Notes: generated from the letters alone by a model not told the origin. DNA of 64,000 nucleotides from Crambe crambe (GCA_963924555.1 OZ004588.1:5146001-5210000); one strand, 5' to 3'; positions 48,234 to 59,854 are shown, counted from the first letter of the stretch. Numbers and translations: made by a program.

Positions 48234-48647
48234 ATGAAGATTGTTTTGCTTGGTATTATCTTCATGGTCAGTGCCTTGATAACAGCTGATGCCAAACCTT
48301 CTGTCACTCCAGGGGTTGCTGAACTGCTCAATCTTTACGACAAGAATGCCCACATTGAAGTGGCTAATGCCGACCAAGAAGGAGAGAATGAAGTTGCAAG
48401 GCTCATGATGATCCACCTCGTAGCGAGTATGATGCAAGTTAGTGACGACGGGAAAGAAGATTTAATGGCTGTAATGATGGGGGAAGGTGGAGAAGGCAGT
48501 AAATGTGCTGAGAGTCAGATCTGGAAGCACATTAAAAAGATTGGCAGGGGTGTGAAGAATTTTGTTACCTCTCCAACAGGGAAGGCACTGATCAAATATG
48601 GAGTCGCTGGACTAAAGACAGGACTTCACTTAGTCGGAAAGAAGTGA
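48234..48647 (+). CDS. Secreted cationic amphipathic peptide precursor
   Basis: Single exon, 137 aa. Residues 1-20 are a clear signal peptide (MKIVLLGIIFMVSALITADA, cleavage after ADA). Residues 21-90 are an acidic propeptide rich in Glu/Asp. From about residue 89 the chain turns strongly basic and amphipathic: KHIKKIGRGVKNFVTSPTG then KALIKYGVAGLKTGLHLVGKK, with alternating Lys and hydrophobics and a lone Cys before it. Signal, acidic pro-part, cationic helix is the plan of many animal antimicrobial peptide precursors, so host defence is the best guess; no named family is recognised. The ATG is the first in the transcript predicted from the TATA box. A short 3' region with A-rich runs follows. 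No equivalent frame remains at the matching place in unit 2. Confidence 0.75.
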   Translation: MKIVLLGIIFMVSALITADAKPSVTPGVAELLNLYDKNAHIEVANADQEGENEVARLMMIHLVASMMQVSDDGKEDLMAVMMGEGGEGSKCAESQIWKHIKKIGRGVKNFVTSPTGKALIKYGVAGLKTGLHLVGKK

Positions 48648-49144
48648 GAGGCCTTTTAAAATGACAAGCACATTATGATAAGCAGTAGTTAAAAAAAAAA
48701 CAGCTTTAAACTGTAATGAGAACTCTGTATTTTAGAATTTTAGCAATTATCTTTAATTTGCTGTAACATTATTGTTGTTATCTTATCAAAAATTCAATGT
48801 AAGCAAACCAAATACACAAAGGCTACACTAAAAAAAATCACCCTAACCTGGAAGAGTGTATCAAGCCGTGAAGTGGTGAGAGGGCATGCAACTGATCTAG
48901 TGTATGTAGGTAGACAGCAAAATGTAAATATTGTTACCAATCCTGGACAGGCCAATATCTCCAGTAGTTTGACAATCACTAGCTAATAGCAAGGACATTA
49001 GGCATATGAATTCTTCATGCAGATGGCATAATGTAAGATGTTACTAAAAATCGCACCTTGTAGGCTCTGTCTGCACATGCCTGGTGTAAGCATGGAGTTA
49101 GCTAGTACTGAACATACATTAATTATACTTCTGTAAATGTATGC

Positions 49145-51012
49145 AGTTTGCCCTCAGATTTACACAGAAACACCAAAAATGCAACTCCAGGAAAATGGGC
49201 TCCTACGTAAGTGGAGACTTGTGAAACCAGTTGCCTTGTAAACTGGAAGATCAGAACAATCTACAAGGTGGGCAGGACCAAGGACCATGGCTATTGTGTT
49301 TGGGCTTTGGCTGCATAGCTATAGCGCTGTACTGCATTTCAGGTGCATATTGATATCGAATCCATTTTTACTCTCCAGTGTAAACACAACCTTGCGTTTC
49401 AGGATACATTTGAAAACATTGCAGTGTAAAGGTGGGCTGCATACCATGTACAACCAAAGTAAAAAAACAAAATACTTTTGCCACCAACTTACTACGAACC
49501 TTCATAGAACATACTATTATTTTCTGCCATCTCTTGCTTGTTTTACTTCAATGATAGCACTATGAAGCCCATTTTGACCTTTGAACCCTCAGTTATTTCC
49601 ATCTAGCTGTACTGTCTAATAAGTAAATTTCCATTCATGTAATCAGCTAACCATCAACCATCACATGCATTTAACAAGGAGTGCAAGTCCTGTACATATA
49701 GGAATTACTTCAAGTGATGAACTCCTCCAAGAAAGGGCTAAGAAACAAGCCTACCTCATTTGCCATTTCGGTAGTTGGTCACACTTGTAAAAAAAAGCAA
49801 ACAAAAAAAGAAAAAAAACGATAAAAGAGTAAAAATTATGAACTGTTTGATGCATTTTTTGGATCACCCACAAATTTAAGCTACAAAAGTAACCACATTT
49901 CCCTAATGGTAGCTAAGATTTAGGAAATAAAAAATCAGGGATTGTTTTGATGAATTTTTTTTTGTTTCAATATTTTCAATACAGTACACAACTCATTTCC
50001 CAAAGGATGGTCAAGATTTAGGATTACTATACACATGCACTGCTCATAATGCCATATGCCAGGAAAAAGAAGTGATTCAAGTCATGAATTCACTGTTTAC
50101 AAATTTCAATCATTTACTCAAATGCATGTCCATGGCTGTATTAGCTAAAGTGTGCAGTAAGGAAAGAATCACTTCGTCATCTTAACTAAAATATGCAGAC
50201 ACCGATCTACTATTAATAAGTCACAGATTGAATAACTTCAGTCAAATTTTTTTCCTTTAGAAACAGGATTGGTGTCTTTATTTCACTTAAGATGACAAAG
50301 TGATTCTTTCCTTACTGCACTTTCTAGCTAGGAAAGAATCACTTTGTCATCTTAAGTGAAATAATTGAAATATGCAGACACCAATCTGCTATTATTGGCT
50401 ATTAATAAGTCACAAATTGAATAACTTCAGTCAAGCAGTGCTATCACTGAGGGTATGTCCATGGCTCTATTAGCTAAGAGTGCAGTAAGGAAAGAATCAC
50501 TTGGTCATCTTAAGTGAAATAATTGTGTTAAATATGCAGACACCAATCTGCTATTAATAAGTCACAGATTGAATAACTTCACTCAATTTTTTCCTTTAAG
50601 AAACAAGCAGTGCTATCACTGAGTATATCTTCATAGCTAAGTGCAGTAGGGAAAGAATCACTCAGTCATCTTAATTGTGTTAAACATGTAGACACCAATC
50701 TGCTGTTATCATTAATTTTGTAAACTATTAAAATTGGCTATTAATAAGTCACAGATTGAATAACTTCTTTTTCCTCATGAAGTCATTTTTTTCCAAAGCA
50801 GTACTATGATAATTGATCACTAATTTTTGGGGAGCTAACTAAGAGCTATGGCTACAGAAACACAATTAAGTGTAGAAGGTAGTTATATATAGATTTCCAG
50901 GTCCAGACTCCAGCACCCAGAAGTCCAGTGGACCACCCAGAGGTCGATCCGGAGGTCCAGACTCCAGTGACAGCAGTAGATCAGGTCTAGATTTTCATTA
51001 TAGCCAGCTAAC
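49145..51012. repeat. Flanking repeat R1, unit 1 copy
   Basis: Matches 56406-58521. Shared landmarks: CAGAAACACCAAAAATGCAACT, GTGGGCAGGACCAAGGACCA, ACAGTACACAACTCATTTCC, and the closing ACAGCAGTAGATCAGGTC. Within it, 50150-50770 is a local array of about four units of 150-180 bp carrying AAAGAATCACTTTGTCATCT and ATTGAATAACTTCA. Near its end are several GGTCCAGACTCCAG repeats. No coding frame supported; 48648-49144 shows nothing. Confidence 0.75.
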
Positions 51013-51021
51013 AGAGAAACT

Positions 51022-52106
51022 CGACTGATCAAATCATGACTGCTCTTAGTGGTCGAGTTTCTCTGCATTCTAGAGTGTCTGGTTCTTAATTATACCCTTG
51101 GAAAGATATTTTTCAGACAAAAATCACATTGATGGGTAGGTAGCATAAAATTTTAAAAAGTGTCTCCTTCCCCAATACACACCCAAACACACACACCCTT
51201 AGTAAAACCTACCTTAACTTCCCCTTTAGGTGTAAGTAAATCTTCCTTGTGGAATACAATTACAGCAAGAAGTGGAATATTAAGAAGGAGCATACATAAT
51301 TGCATGTATATGGTAGTAATGTTCTAGGGGAGCCATTAGCTCATCCTGGAGTTTTCAAGTGTATAATTCTCCAAGCTCCTGCCTAGCTAAAATCCCTCCC
51401 TTTCCCCTTTTGGTACTTAGGATAATTAGAGCAGCAGAAATTCACTAGCTAAGAGATGAAGCACTGCCTAGTCTAAAGACTTAGGCTAGAACTCAAATCT
51501 CAGACTGACACAAATATGAAATTATAATCTTTTATACTAAAAAAAAGTTTGTCTGGATTGGTCCAAAGTTGTCCAATGAGATCATGAGGAAGGCGAGAGC
51601 TTCATCTGATCCTTGTGTGATGTCATGTGAGTTGCTTGAAGTGTAAATGCAGGGTGCTAGGGAATCCAGAGACTTGCTATGGATACTGTACTTAAAGAGC
51701 AAAGACATACATGATAAAGATAAAGAGTTCAGGAGCAAAAATAACACATACTAGATTCAGGTTTTATAAAGAAGATCAAAGACATAAAGATAAAGAGTTC
51801 AAGAGACATAATAGATTGCACAAATAACACATACTAGATAGACAATTCAATAGAGTAAGGATTTTATAAAGAAGAGTAAAGACAAAGATGAAGAGTTCAA
51901 TCAAGAGACATAATAGATGGCACAAATAACACACTAGACAGACAATTCATATAAAGATTAACATATAGATACTTACACATAGCTAGATGACATTGTTTGG
52001 TGGTGGAGGGCACCACATCAAGATAGCATGAAAGTTAGGGGGGAAGGAGTATATTATCTGTACATGTACACGTAATTGATAAACTCCACATACGTGAAAA
52101 GCGTTA
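51022..52106. repeat. Left flank of tandem unit 2 with local insertion
   Basis: 51030-51115 and 51325-51450 match 45490-45960 and 45968-46100. Between the flank and the relic gene, about 51450-52060 is unit 2-specific and made of degenerate repeats with AAAGATAAAGAGTTCA and GACATAATAGAT. Confidence 0.65.
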
Positions 52107-53629
52107 TTAGACCCATTTAAACACTATCAGCTCAAACGGCTTGGTCACCATGATCTTCGACTTTAGATTGTGCTGTCCCGAGTTTACTGTGACAGTCGTT
52201 TTGCATGTACACGTATCGATCTGGCCACTTGATTGTGCTCAGCCTGAATACTCTTTCTCCCATATTCTTGGCACGATGGAAGAGCCAGTGACATTGAGTA
52301 TCTTCTGAGTTTTGAGTAGACTTGACAGGACTGTCAACCTTATCACTCTCCAGTCGCATACACTCTCTAGGATAGTATCTGCAAGTGACAATGAATCCTG
52401 CGTTGTTGTCACAAGGTTGAATGTGAAAGTGATCCTTGTGTCCAGGATCAGCTGGCCATCCACTAACTCGCTGATTCCCCCACTCCATGTACAGAAAATG
52501 ATTTGATGTTAAAGCTCTGATCTTGTACTGACCGCCAATCAACTTGAAATCGAGGTACCATTTGAATGTTGGCATGGGGTCACATTTTTCACGCTGAGAA
52601 CCAAGATTTTCAAGGATGGATGTAATATCAATTTTGTATTGAAGGCCACTCTCTGTAAGGACCAAAAATGATCGTAGCATTCGGATAGCTCTTATTTCCA
52701 AACCTAACACAAAATGGAATTGGCCAAAAATGGTTGCTATGAAGTTATCGAAAGCATCCCCTTCATATTCATCCATCAATTTAGCGAGCTGCTGGAACAA
52801 GGGGTCTCCGAATGATTTGGTGTGTAGTGTTCAACCATATCCTCAAGGCGTTTGTACAAGCTAACAGAATCGTTTTTCTGTACATTTTCTTCAAATATTT
52901 CCACTTGGGATTTTATCTGATTGAGGATGTGTGTGAAATCAGCTAAAACCCGATTGGCCTCTAATCTTGTCTGTAATGCATCAAAACCACTCAGCATATC
53001 ACTATGCAATTCATCGATCTGTTTGCTTATTGCATCAAGCTTAGATGTTACAGGGTCTGTATCAGTCATAAGACCAAACGCAGCCACTAAATCTACTGCC
53101 AAACCTAAAGCTGCTCCTGCTGGTCCAAGTAGACTTGCAAACTCTGCAAGCTTCTTCAAATTGGCAGCAATCGAGGGTAGTCGTTTCAAAAGCAAATCCT
53201 TGACCTCTGATAGGTAATCTGCTGTACTACTAGATTTATCTATATGCTGAGCACTATCACTAATGGCTTTGTGAAGAGCTTGGACTTCAGACTTGAAAAA
53301 ATAGTTACTAATCTTTTCTTTGAAATTGTCACTGTCAGTTTGTTCTTGAGCAGGATTTGGGAAATGTGATCTTTCATCATTGCTATCTTTTGACTCACAA
53401 TGTTCTTGGGCAGGCTTTGGGTGGAGTTTTGCAGCATCATCTTCTAGTTTGCCATTCTCTTTTAATTCAGGCTTTGGGGAAAGTTCTACTCTCTCTTCAT
53501 TCGGTGTTTCACTGTCGTTCAAGTCCCTCTGCTCTAGATCTTTACTGCCTCATCTTTGAGGGCATCAATGAGATTGTTACCAATCTTTCCCAAGACAGGA
53601 GGAACTGGTATTACTTCATTTGCAGCCAT
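52107..53629 (-). pseudogene. Toxin-like helical + beta-trefoil-like gene, unit 2 copy (fossil)
   Basis: Paralogue of the relic at 46161-47726 with the same parts in the same order: charged start side, hydrophobic helix pair, coiled-coil-like helices and a beta-trefoil-like end. It is broken, more so than the unit 1 copy, with at least two or three breaks. High similarity over the remainder indicates a young duplication followed by decay. Confidence 0.6.
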
Positions 53630-53929
53630 GCTCTAGTCTTGCAATGATGACATGAAAAATTTTCCTGGTAGCTACACTGGTGGCTATAAAAAAAAAACGA
53701 CAAACAACTGAACTAGCACAAACCTTTTATAGAGATAAAAAATTAATCACTGACTGAAAAACAGGAAGTTTTTTTAGCAGGTATCAATTATTGCAAATAG
53801 TCATCCTAATCATGAGCTGAAGTTGGACATCATCTGACACTAAAAAGAGTGTTTCCTTATAATAATACTTTAAACAGGAAATTACTGGACAGGAAATTAG
53901 AAGTTTAGTACATGAGTATTAGTAGCTAT

Positions 53930-54125
53930 AGTTACCTCATACTGATCAATGTATAGTGTACCCCACCCCTCCAGGCAGTTGGCTAAATTCTATAAAAGAA
54001 GCAGTTTGATTTGGAATCTTACACAATCCTCGACATTCGCTCAATTTCCATCGCTGGAATAATAAAGCTAACGTCATTGAACTGATTTCCTCTCCTTTTG
54101 TGGAAATTCCATCTCACAACAAAAC
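53930..54125. promoter_or_regulatory. Orphan copy of the peptide promoter, unit 2
   Basis: Nearly the same as 48060-48230, with TATAAAAG at 53991-53998 and the leader words CATTCGCTCAATTTCCATC and TAATAAAGCTAACGTCATTG. The peptide frame that follows it in unit 1 is absent here. Confidence 0.7.
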
Positions 54126-54352
54126 ATGCACCACTGTAATTCTTATAAGTGGCCACACCAAAAAGGGGGGGCATGTACCTGAAATGCCCACTCCCAACTG
54201 ATTACAGATTACTATGCTTCTAGAGAGCATACTGCAATTGCTATTACCAGTAGTAAACTAGCAACCCTGAAATCAGAGTCATCTCTTCATATAAAGTTAT
54301 CATTAGAACTCTCATACATTTATCTATCAAAAATCTAGCACTAGCTAATATT

Positions 54353-54592
54353 CTTGTACTGATAGCTAGTTGAGCATACTACGTATACTATAGGCTAGCT
54401 AGGTCTTTTGTGTTGTCCTGATCACTTTGCTAATTATCATGCAGTTGAACTCAATCACAATGAAAGTTGAAAGTTCTTCATTGTAAGATTGTGGAGTGTA
54501 TATAGCCATTACGTATATGTCTCCCCCTAAAACTTACAGTAACTATAATTCATCCCTTAGCAATGTTTGAGCATGCATATACTATACAATGA
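54353..54592. repeat. Direct repeat left of the four-Cys peptide gene
   Basis: Shares CTTGTACTGATAG, GTTGAACTCA, AAAGTTCTTCATTGTAAGA, TTCCCCCTAAAAC and CCCTTAGCAATGTTTGAGCA in the same order with 55773-55968, on the other side of the peptide gene. Confidence 0.7.
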
Positions 54593-55061
54593 AAGTTGAT
54601 TTTTGATAGTGATGAAGTCATTAAGTAACTGCTATGAAAAAGGGATCAGTGCAGCCACAGAATGTCCATGATGAATGTCAAATAGCTAACTGATCACTAT
54701 AGCTATAGCTAGCAATAAAGACACTCATTTTTAGTCTGGCTGATCTTTGTCATGAGTTTTTCTGTTTTGTTTGTTTGTTTAGCTATTTGTAAGCTTTTCT
54801 GTTTACATTTTCCTGCAACTTTACAGTATCAATGCAATGTGAACAGTTTAAGGATTCAACAGTCTAAGGTCATGAAAAGAGTTATTCTGGCTTTACTGGC
54901 TACATACATAGCTGATCTTCATTGTAACTTTCATTTTGTTTGTTAGCACAACTTAGAAATGCAAATAAAAGCTACATTGATAATTGTTATGACAATAATT
55001 ATTAGCTACATAACTATTGCTATTGACAAAAGTTAACAACTGCCTTCTTGCCATCTTGGAT

Positions 55062-55367
55062 TCATCCATGGTAACATTGGTACACTCGGTGACGAGAGCA
55101 CCTAAATGAAGCACTCCCCATGTAGCACTTGTACTGGTTGGGGCTGTACACATAGTGACATCTCTGATTGGAAGCTGTATTCTCAGTCTCAGGCTCCTCT
55201 TCACCTTGAGAAGAAACATCTTTGTTTCCCAGCATCGATAGAATAGCTGCCAGATCATTTCCATCTTGTCCGTTATCATTTTCTTCCATAGCTGATACTT
55301 TAGTGGGTGAGGTCAGACCTCTAGCCAGAAGGATCCCAATGAAGACAAAGACCAAGACGTATTTCAT
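55062..55367 (-). CDS. Secreted four-cysteine peptide precursor
   Basis: Single exon, 101 aa. Residues 1-20 form a signal peptide (MKYVLVFVFIGILLARGLTS). Residues 21-66 are an acidic pro-part (EENDNGQDGND, GEEEPETEN). The last 35 residues are basic and aromatic with four Cys spaced C-X10-C-X8-C-X7-C, enough for two disulfides. This is the same three-part plan as the peptide at 48234 but a different mature part. The spacing does not match a defensin class I can name. Start chosen because it gives the signal peptide and lies about 95 bp downstream of a TATA box. Likely a defence peptide; other secreted roles are possible. Confidence 0.7.
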   Translation of the reverse strand: MKYVLVFVFIGILLARGLTSPTKVSAMEENDNGQDGNDLAAILSMLGNKDVSSQGEEEPETENTASNQRCHYVYSPNQYKCYMGSASFRCSRHRVYQCYHG

Positions 55368-55460
55368 GATGGAGTTATATAGGTAGGCAGCTGCTGGATT
55401 AAGTGAGATGGAGTGGATGAAATAGCTATATAGAGCTGAAGGAAAATGTTTGACTCTCTT

Positions 55461-55468
55461 CTTTTATA
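55461..55468 (-). promoter_or_regulatory. TATA box of the four-Cys peptide gene
   Basis: TATAAAAG on the minus strand, about 95 bp upstream of the start codon, the same core as at 48116 and 53991. Confidence 0.65.
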
Positions 55469-55772
55469 CTCTTCCCTCATGAGTGAGTGTGCTGAGCATG
55501 GTTGCATGGTTACAGGTTTAGTTATCTTGTACTTAGTTGATAGTAGTGAAGGGAAACAGCTAGCCCTTAATTTTGATAGTAGTCCTGTTTATGAAACAGT
55601 CTTTATTCATGACTAGCTAAACAGTTGATCTAAATGCACGGGAGATGAGTATGAAACATGGGATATTAGCTATTTTACATTAGTAGCCAGGTGGCTCATA
55701 ATATTCTCACTGTTCCATAGCAACTTTTGTTGACTGTGATTTATGAAGGAGGCATTGTATTTCTTGGTTATG

Positions 55773-55968
55773 ACTTGTACTGATAGTTGAGCATATTATA
55801 CTATAGCTATCCCTGCGATGATGTAGTTGAACTCACAATGAAACTTGAAAGTTCTTCATTGTAAGACAATAGAGTGTATGCCATCAGTTTATTTCCCCCT
55901 AAAACCTACAGAAGCTAACTAGTTCAATTAGCTAATGATCCCTTAGCAATGTTTGAGCATGCATACAC
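55773..55968. repeat. Direct repeat right of the four-Cys peptide gene
   Basis: Partner of 54353-54592. The pair brackets about 1.2 kb holding only the peptide gene and its promoter. Confidence 0.7.
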
Positions 55969-57005
55969 AATGATGAGATATAATCAAGATTAACCCATGA
56001 TACAGGGTGGACATGATTGTGATCACCTGAGCCCTGGCCAGAAGGGCATTTGCAATTCGTGTGTGACATCACCGTATCTCATGCTATACTGAGCATGTGC
56101 ACAGTCATTATTTCCAAGGCAACTGCATGATTGATTTCTACCACTTTAATGCATAGTAGGTGCTAACTCTAGCTGAACATACATACTAATAGAGTATTAG
56201 CTAACTACATCAAAAAAAAAAAAAAAAGAACAAATAAAGGAAAAAGAAAAGTAGGGATGGATGTGTGTGGTTCAGCAACAAGAGAGTGAACTTCAGTCAA
56301 GTAACTCCTTACTCATCACCAACTACGAGCTAACTATTCCTACTTCACTCCCTTTATATCTCATCTTGGCCTGTCATGGGAGTGAAGTAGGAATGGTACG
56401 TAGGTAGTTTGCCCTTGGTTTATACAGAAACACCAAAATGCAACTCCAGGAAAATGGGCTCCTAAGTGGAGACTTGTGAAACTGGTTACCTTGTAAACTG
56501 GAAGATCAGAACAATTATTACAAGGTGGGCAGGACCAAGGACCATGGCTATTGTTTTTGGGCTCTTAGGCTGCATAGCTAGCTATAGTGCTGCACTGCAT
56601 TTCATGATATCAAATCCACACAACCTTGCGTTTCAGGAAACATTGCAGTGTAAAGGTGGGCTGCATACCATGTACAAGGTTACTACTACCAAAGTGAAAA
56701 AAACAAAGATAAATATAATATTCTTGCAACCAACTTACTACAAACAAAGTGAAGATAAATATGTAACCAACTTATTACAAACCTTCATAGAACATACTAT
56801 TTCTGCCATTCAATGATAGCACTGTGAAGCCCATTTTGACCTTTGAACCCTCAGTTATTTCTTCTACGAGAACTATCAGACTGTCTAGCTATGAGTTGTA
56901 CTGTCCAAGGAGTGCAAGTCCTGTACATATAGGAATACTTCAAGTGATGCCACATTTCCCTACAGTACACAACTCATTTCCCAAAGGGTGGTCATGCAAG
57001 ATTTA

Positions 57006-57292
57006 CAGGGGCGGAGCGACAAAAACTGAAGTGGTCAGGCTAGGTGGGAAAATATCTGCGCGCTTGCGTGCGGAAAATTTTTTTTCCTAACCAATGCCCA
57101 CTTTTGCCTAACCATGCCCTTTTATGTTAATATGAAGTGGTCAGAACAGATGTTAATTAAAAACCACAAGGTAAAATATTATGTTACAATCGCCTAAATA
57201 GACAATAGCTAATATTGATTGAAAAAAATAAATAGAGTGAAAAAAGTGGTCAGGTTAAAACCTGACTAACCTGACCAGTCGCTCCGCCACTG
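57006..57292. mobile_element. Miniature element CAGGGGCGGAGCGAC, with target duplication
   Basis: Ends CAGGGGCGGAGCGAC and GTCGCTCCGCCACTG. It is flanked by ATTTA on both sides, while the unit 1 copy of the repeat has the single ATTTA at about 50030. A clean filled-versus-empty site pair. Confidence 0.9.
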
Positions 57293-57446
57293 ATTTAGGA
57301 TTACTATACACATGCACTGCTCATACGTACGTATGCCAGGAAAAAGAAGTGATTCAAGTCATGAGTTCACTGTTTACAAATTTCAATCATTTACTCAAAT
57401 GCATGTCCATGGCTGTATTATATAGCTAAAGTGTGCAGTAAGGAAA

Positions 57447-57627
57447 CAGGGGTGTATCCACCACTCCGGTTTTCACCGGACCACTTTTATATGAAACACC
57501 ACATGTTTTAATCATCTATTTTTGCAAAAATTCACACTTTACTGATCAAAAAAGTGGGCATGGCTCATCTGAAAATTTCCACGTATAAGCATACCAGATC
57601 ACTCAAAATTCTGTGGATACACCCCTG
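57447..57627. mobile_element. Miniature element CAGGGGTGTATCCAC, with target duplication
   Basis: Ends CAGGGGTGTATCCAC and GTGGATACACCCCTG. It is flanked by GGAAA on both sides; the empty site AAGGAAAGAATC is present at about 50160 in the unit 1 copy. Non-autonomous. Confidence 0.9.
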
Positions 57628-58521
57628 GGAAAGAATCACTTTGTCATCTTAATTGAAATATGCAGACACCAATCTGCTATTAATACGTAAATCACAGATT
57701 GAATAACTTCAGTCAATTTTTTTCCCTTAAGAAACAGGATTGGTGTCTTTATTAACTTAACTCATTCCTTACTGCACTTGCTAGCTGGGAAAGAATCACT
57801 TTGTCATCCGATTGCAGCTGCTTGAAATTTTACTCAAATCAAGCTGTTTTTGAAAATGCACCCTTCTTGTTTCACAGAAACGAAGTCGTTTTTTATACTT
57901 TGAGAGTGATGAAGCTTCATATCTTGGGTAAGAATTGTCCTTTCTCCTTCATGTTTGGTATGTGTGGTAGTGTTATAGTGTGTCTTAGTCATGTGGAGTT
58001 TCAAGTCCTTAGCATTAGTAGCTTTGGAGATTGGCTTCCTTAGCAACCATGTGTGGGTGGTATGTCTGACCACAGTGCTGTCATTGAGTATATATATATA
58101 CATATCTTCATAGCTAGCTAAGTGCAGTAAGGAAAGAATCACTTTATTATCTTAAGTGAAATAATTGTGTTAAATATGCAGACACCAATCTGCTATTATC
58201 GGCTATTAATAAGTCACAGATTGAATAACTTCACTCAATTTTTTCCTTTAAGAAACAAGCAGTGCTATCACTGCCAATCTGTTGCTACTAATAAGTCACA
58301 GATTGAATAACTTCTTTTTCCTCATTGATCACTGAGGGGGAGCTAACTAAGAGCTATGGCTACAGAAACACAATTTCCCCAGGTCCAGAGCCCATGAACC
58401 AGACTCCAGAGCCCAGAGGTCGGTCCAGAGGTCCAGACTCCAGAGCCCAGAGGTCGGTCCAGAGGTCCAGACTCCAGTGACAGCAGTAGATCAGGTCTAG
58501 ATTTTCATTATAGTCAGCTAA

Positions 58522-59182
58522 CAGTAGCTACCACAAGCACTATTATATAATTGCTTGGTTGATTCAGTCTTTATAAATTCATGCTTACTATTGTGATAGA
58601 GGTCTTACCATGCAAAACTGTAAAAGCTGTTAAAGGCTTGTAAAGTTTACAAACTACATAATAACAATTACAAACTTTTTACAGTTGGCTAGGAATACAG
58701 TACAGTGTAGCTATAATAATTTTATCTCAACAGTGCAGTGGTGCTCTTACACACATCAATATATTAGCTAGCTAGTAATGTTTTCCATGGAAAGCTAAGC
58801 TGTAACTTATGATTCTGTCCTTCAGGGCAGGGGGTAGAGAAAGTTGATTGACTCCTGCTTGTGTTTCACATATCAAAGTCTGCACAATCAATCGAATGCA
58901 GCAGTGTTGAAGGGAAGGAACTTCATTTTGCATGACTATAAATAATAATAATTATAATAATAATGATTCAGCAAGCAAGTGCATTTTAACAAGGTCAGGT
59001 CATGAAATAATATCTACACACCCCAAAGCACAAATGAGTTGCATTTAACTAAGCCATCAGTAACCTCCAATTAAATTCGAACCCAGAAATAGCAGCCACA
59101 TGGAATGAAATCAGGATAATTGATTGGCTCTTGAAATTAAAGGCCACAGTGCAGCTATACTCAAAATTTTAACCCCTCTATT
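58522..59182. other. Intergenic spacer, nothing identified
   Basis: AT-rich, with a short (AAT)n stretch near 58940. No exon supported. Confidence 0.6.
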
Positions 59183-59854
59183 CTATCCCCCTTGAAATGA
59201 CTCAGTTTGGTAAGGGGTGGCCAAATAGCTAAAATGCCCCTCCCCCAACTGCCTACCTGCCTTGGTGATCTTAATCCCATAGTGGTCATTAGAAATATCC
59301 ACCACATGATACACATCCCAGCCTTTTTGGTACACATGATGAGCAGCCAGGCCTTGACACATCCCATTCACAAAATAGTACAAATCCCCGTTCTCCTGAA
59401 TCTGCAAGCCCAACCTATCACCTTCTTCCAAGTCTTTGAGATTAACAATCCCATATGAAGTGTTTAACTCTATTTTTGCACCCAATAAATTCCACAACTG
59501 TTTATTTTCGGACCAAATTAAGTGGTTTTTTTCGGTGCTGATATCAATATCATACCTGCTGAGTTTGTTGTGTCCTTGATATGGTATTGTTCCTTTCTTG
59601 CAGCGCATCACTCCAAATAGTAAGCTACTACTTACTCTTTTCCCAGTAGAGGAAGTCAGAATCTCTATTTCTACTTCAGCTAGTCCCATTAATGGCTTTT
59701 CTCCAAAAACCACGCCTCCAGTGATCTTCCCATTGTTGCATCTAATAACAGTCAAACGATTATCCACAACTGAAAGGACACGTTCATCATAGTACTTATC
59801 ATTGAAACCAAATTGGATTCCTTCAGGAAGAATAAAATAGTCATCTTGATTCAT
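59183..59854 (-). CDS. Neuralized (NHR) domain protein
   Basis: Single exon, 223 aa, almost entirely one Neuralized homology repeat. Landmarks: DERVLSVVDNRLTVIR.NNGKITGGVVFGEKPL (NHR 'A.R..SF..GI.FS..P'), AEVEIEILTSSTG, LLFGVMRCKKGTIP (family 'LRFGVT..DP'), EEGDRLGLQIQENGDLYYFVNGMCQGL (family 'G..L.F.V...G.V.Y..NG...G') and VYHVVDISNDHYGIKIT. NHR domains in Neuralized proteins bind ligands such as Delta or phosphoinositides. There is no RING finger here, so it is not by itself a ubiquitin ligase. No signal peptide. The promoter is not obvious. Confidence 0.75.
   Translation of the reverse strand: MNQDDYFILPEGIQFGFNDKYYDERVLSVVDNRLTVIRCNNGKITGGVVFGEKPLMGLAEVEIEILTSSTGKRVSSSLLFGVMRCKKGTIPYQGHNKLSRYDIDISTEKNHLIWSENKQLWNLLGAKIELNTSYGIVNLKDLEEGDRLGLQIQENGDLYYFVNGMCQGLAAHHVYQKGWDVYHVVDISNDHYGIKITKAGRQLGEGHFSYLATPYQTESFQGG

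Larger units (their letters stand above)
56406..58521. repeat. Flanking repeat R1, unit 2 copy
   Basis: Matches 49145-51012 with about the same order of blocks, interrupted by two small transposons absent from the unit 1 copy. The end has extra GGTCCAGAGGTCCAGACTCC units. Confidence 0.75.
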
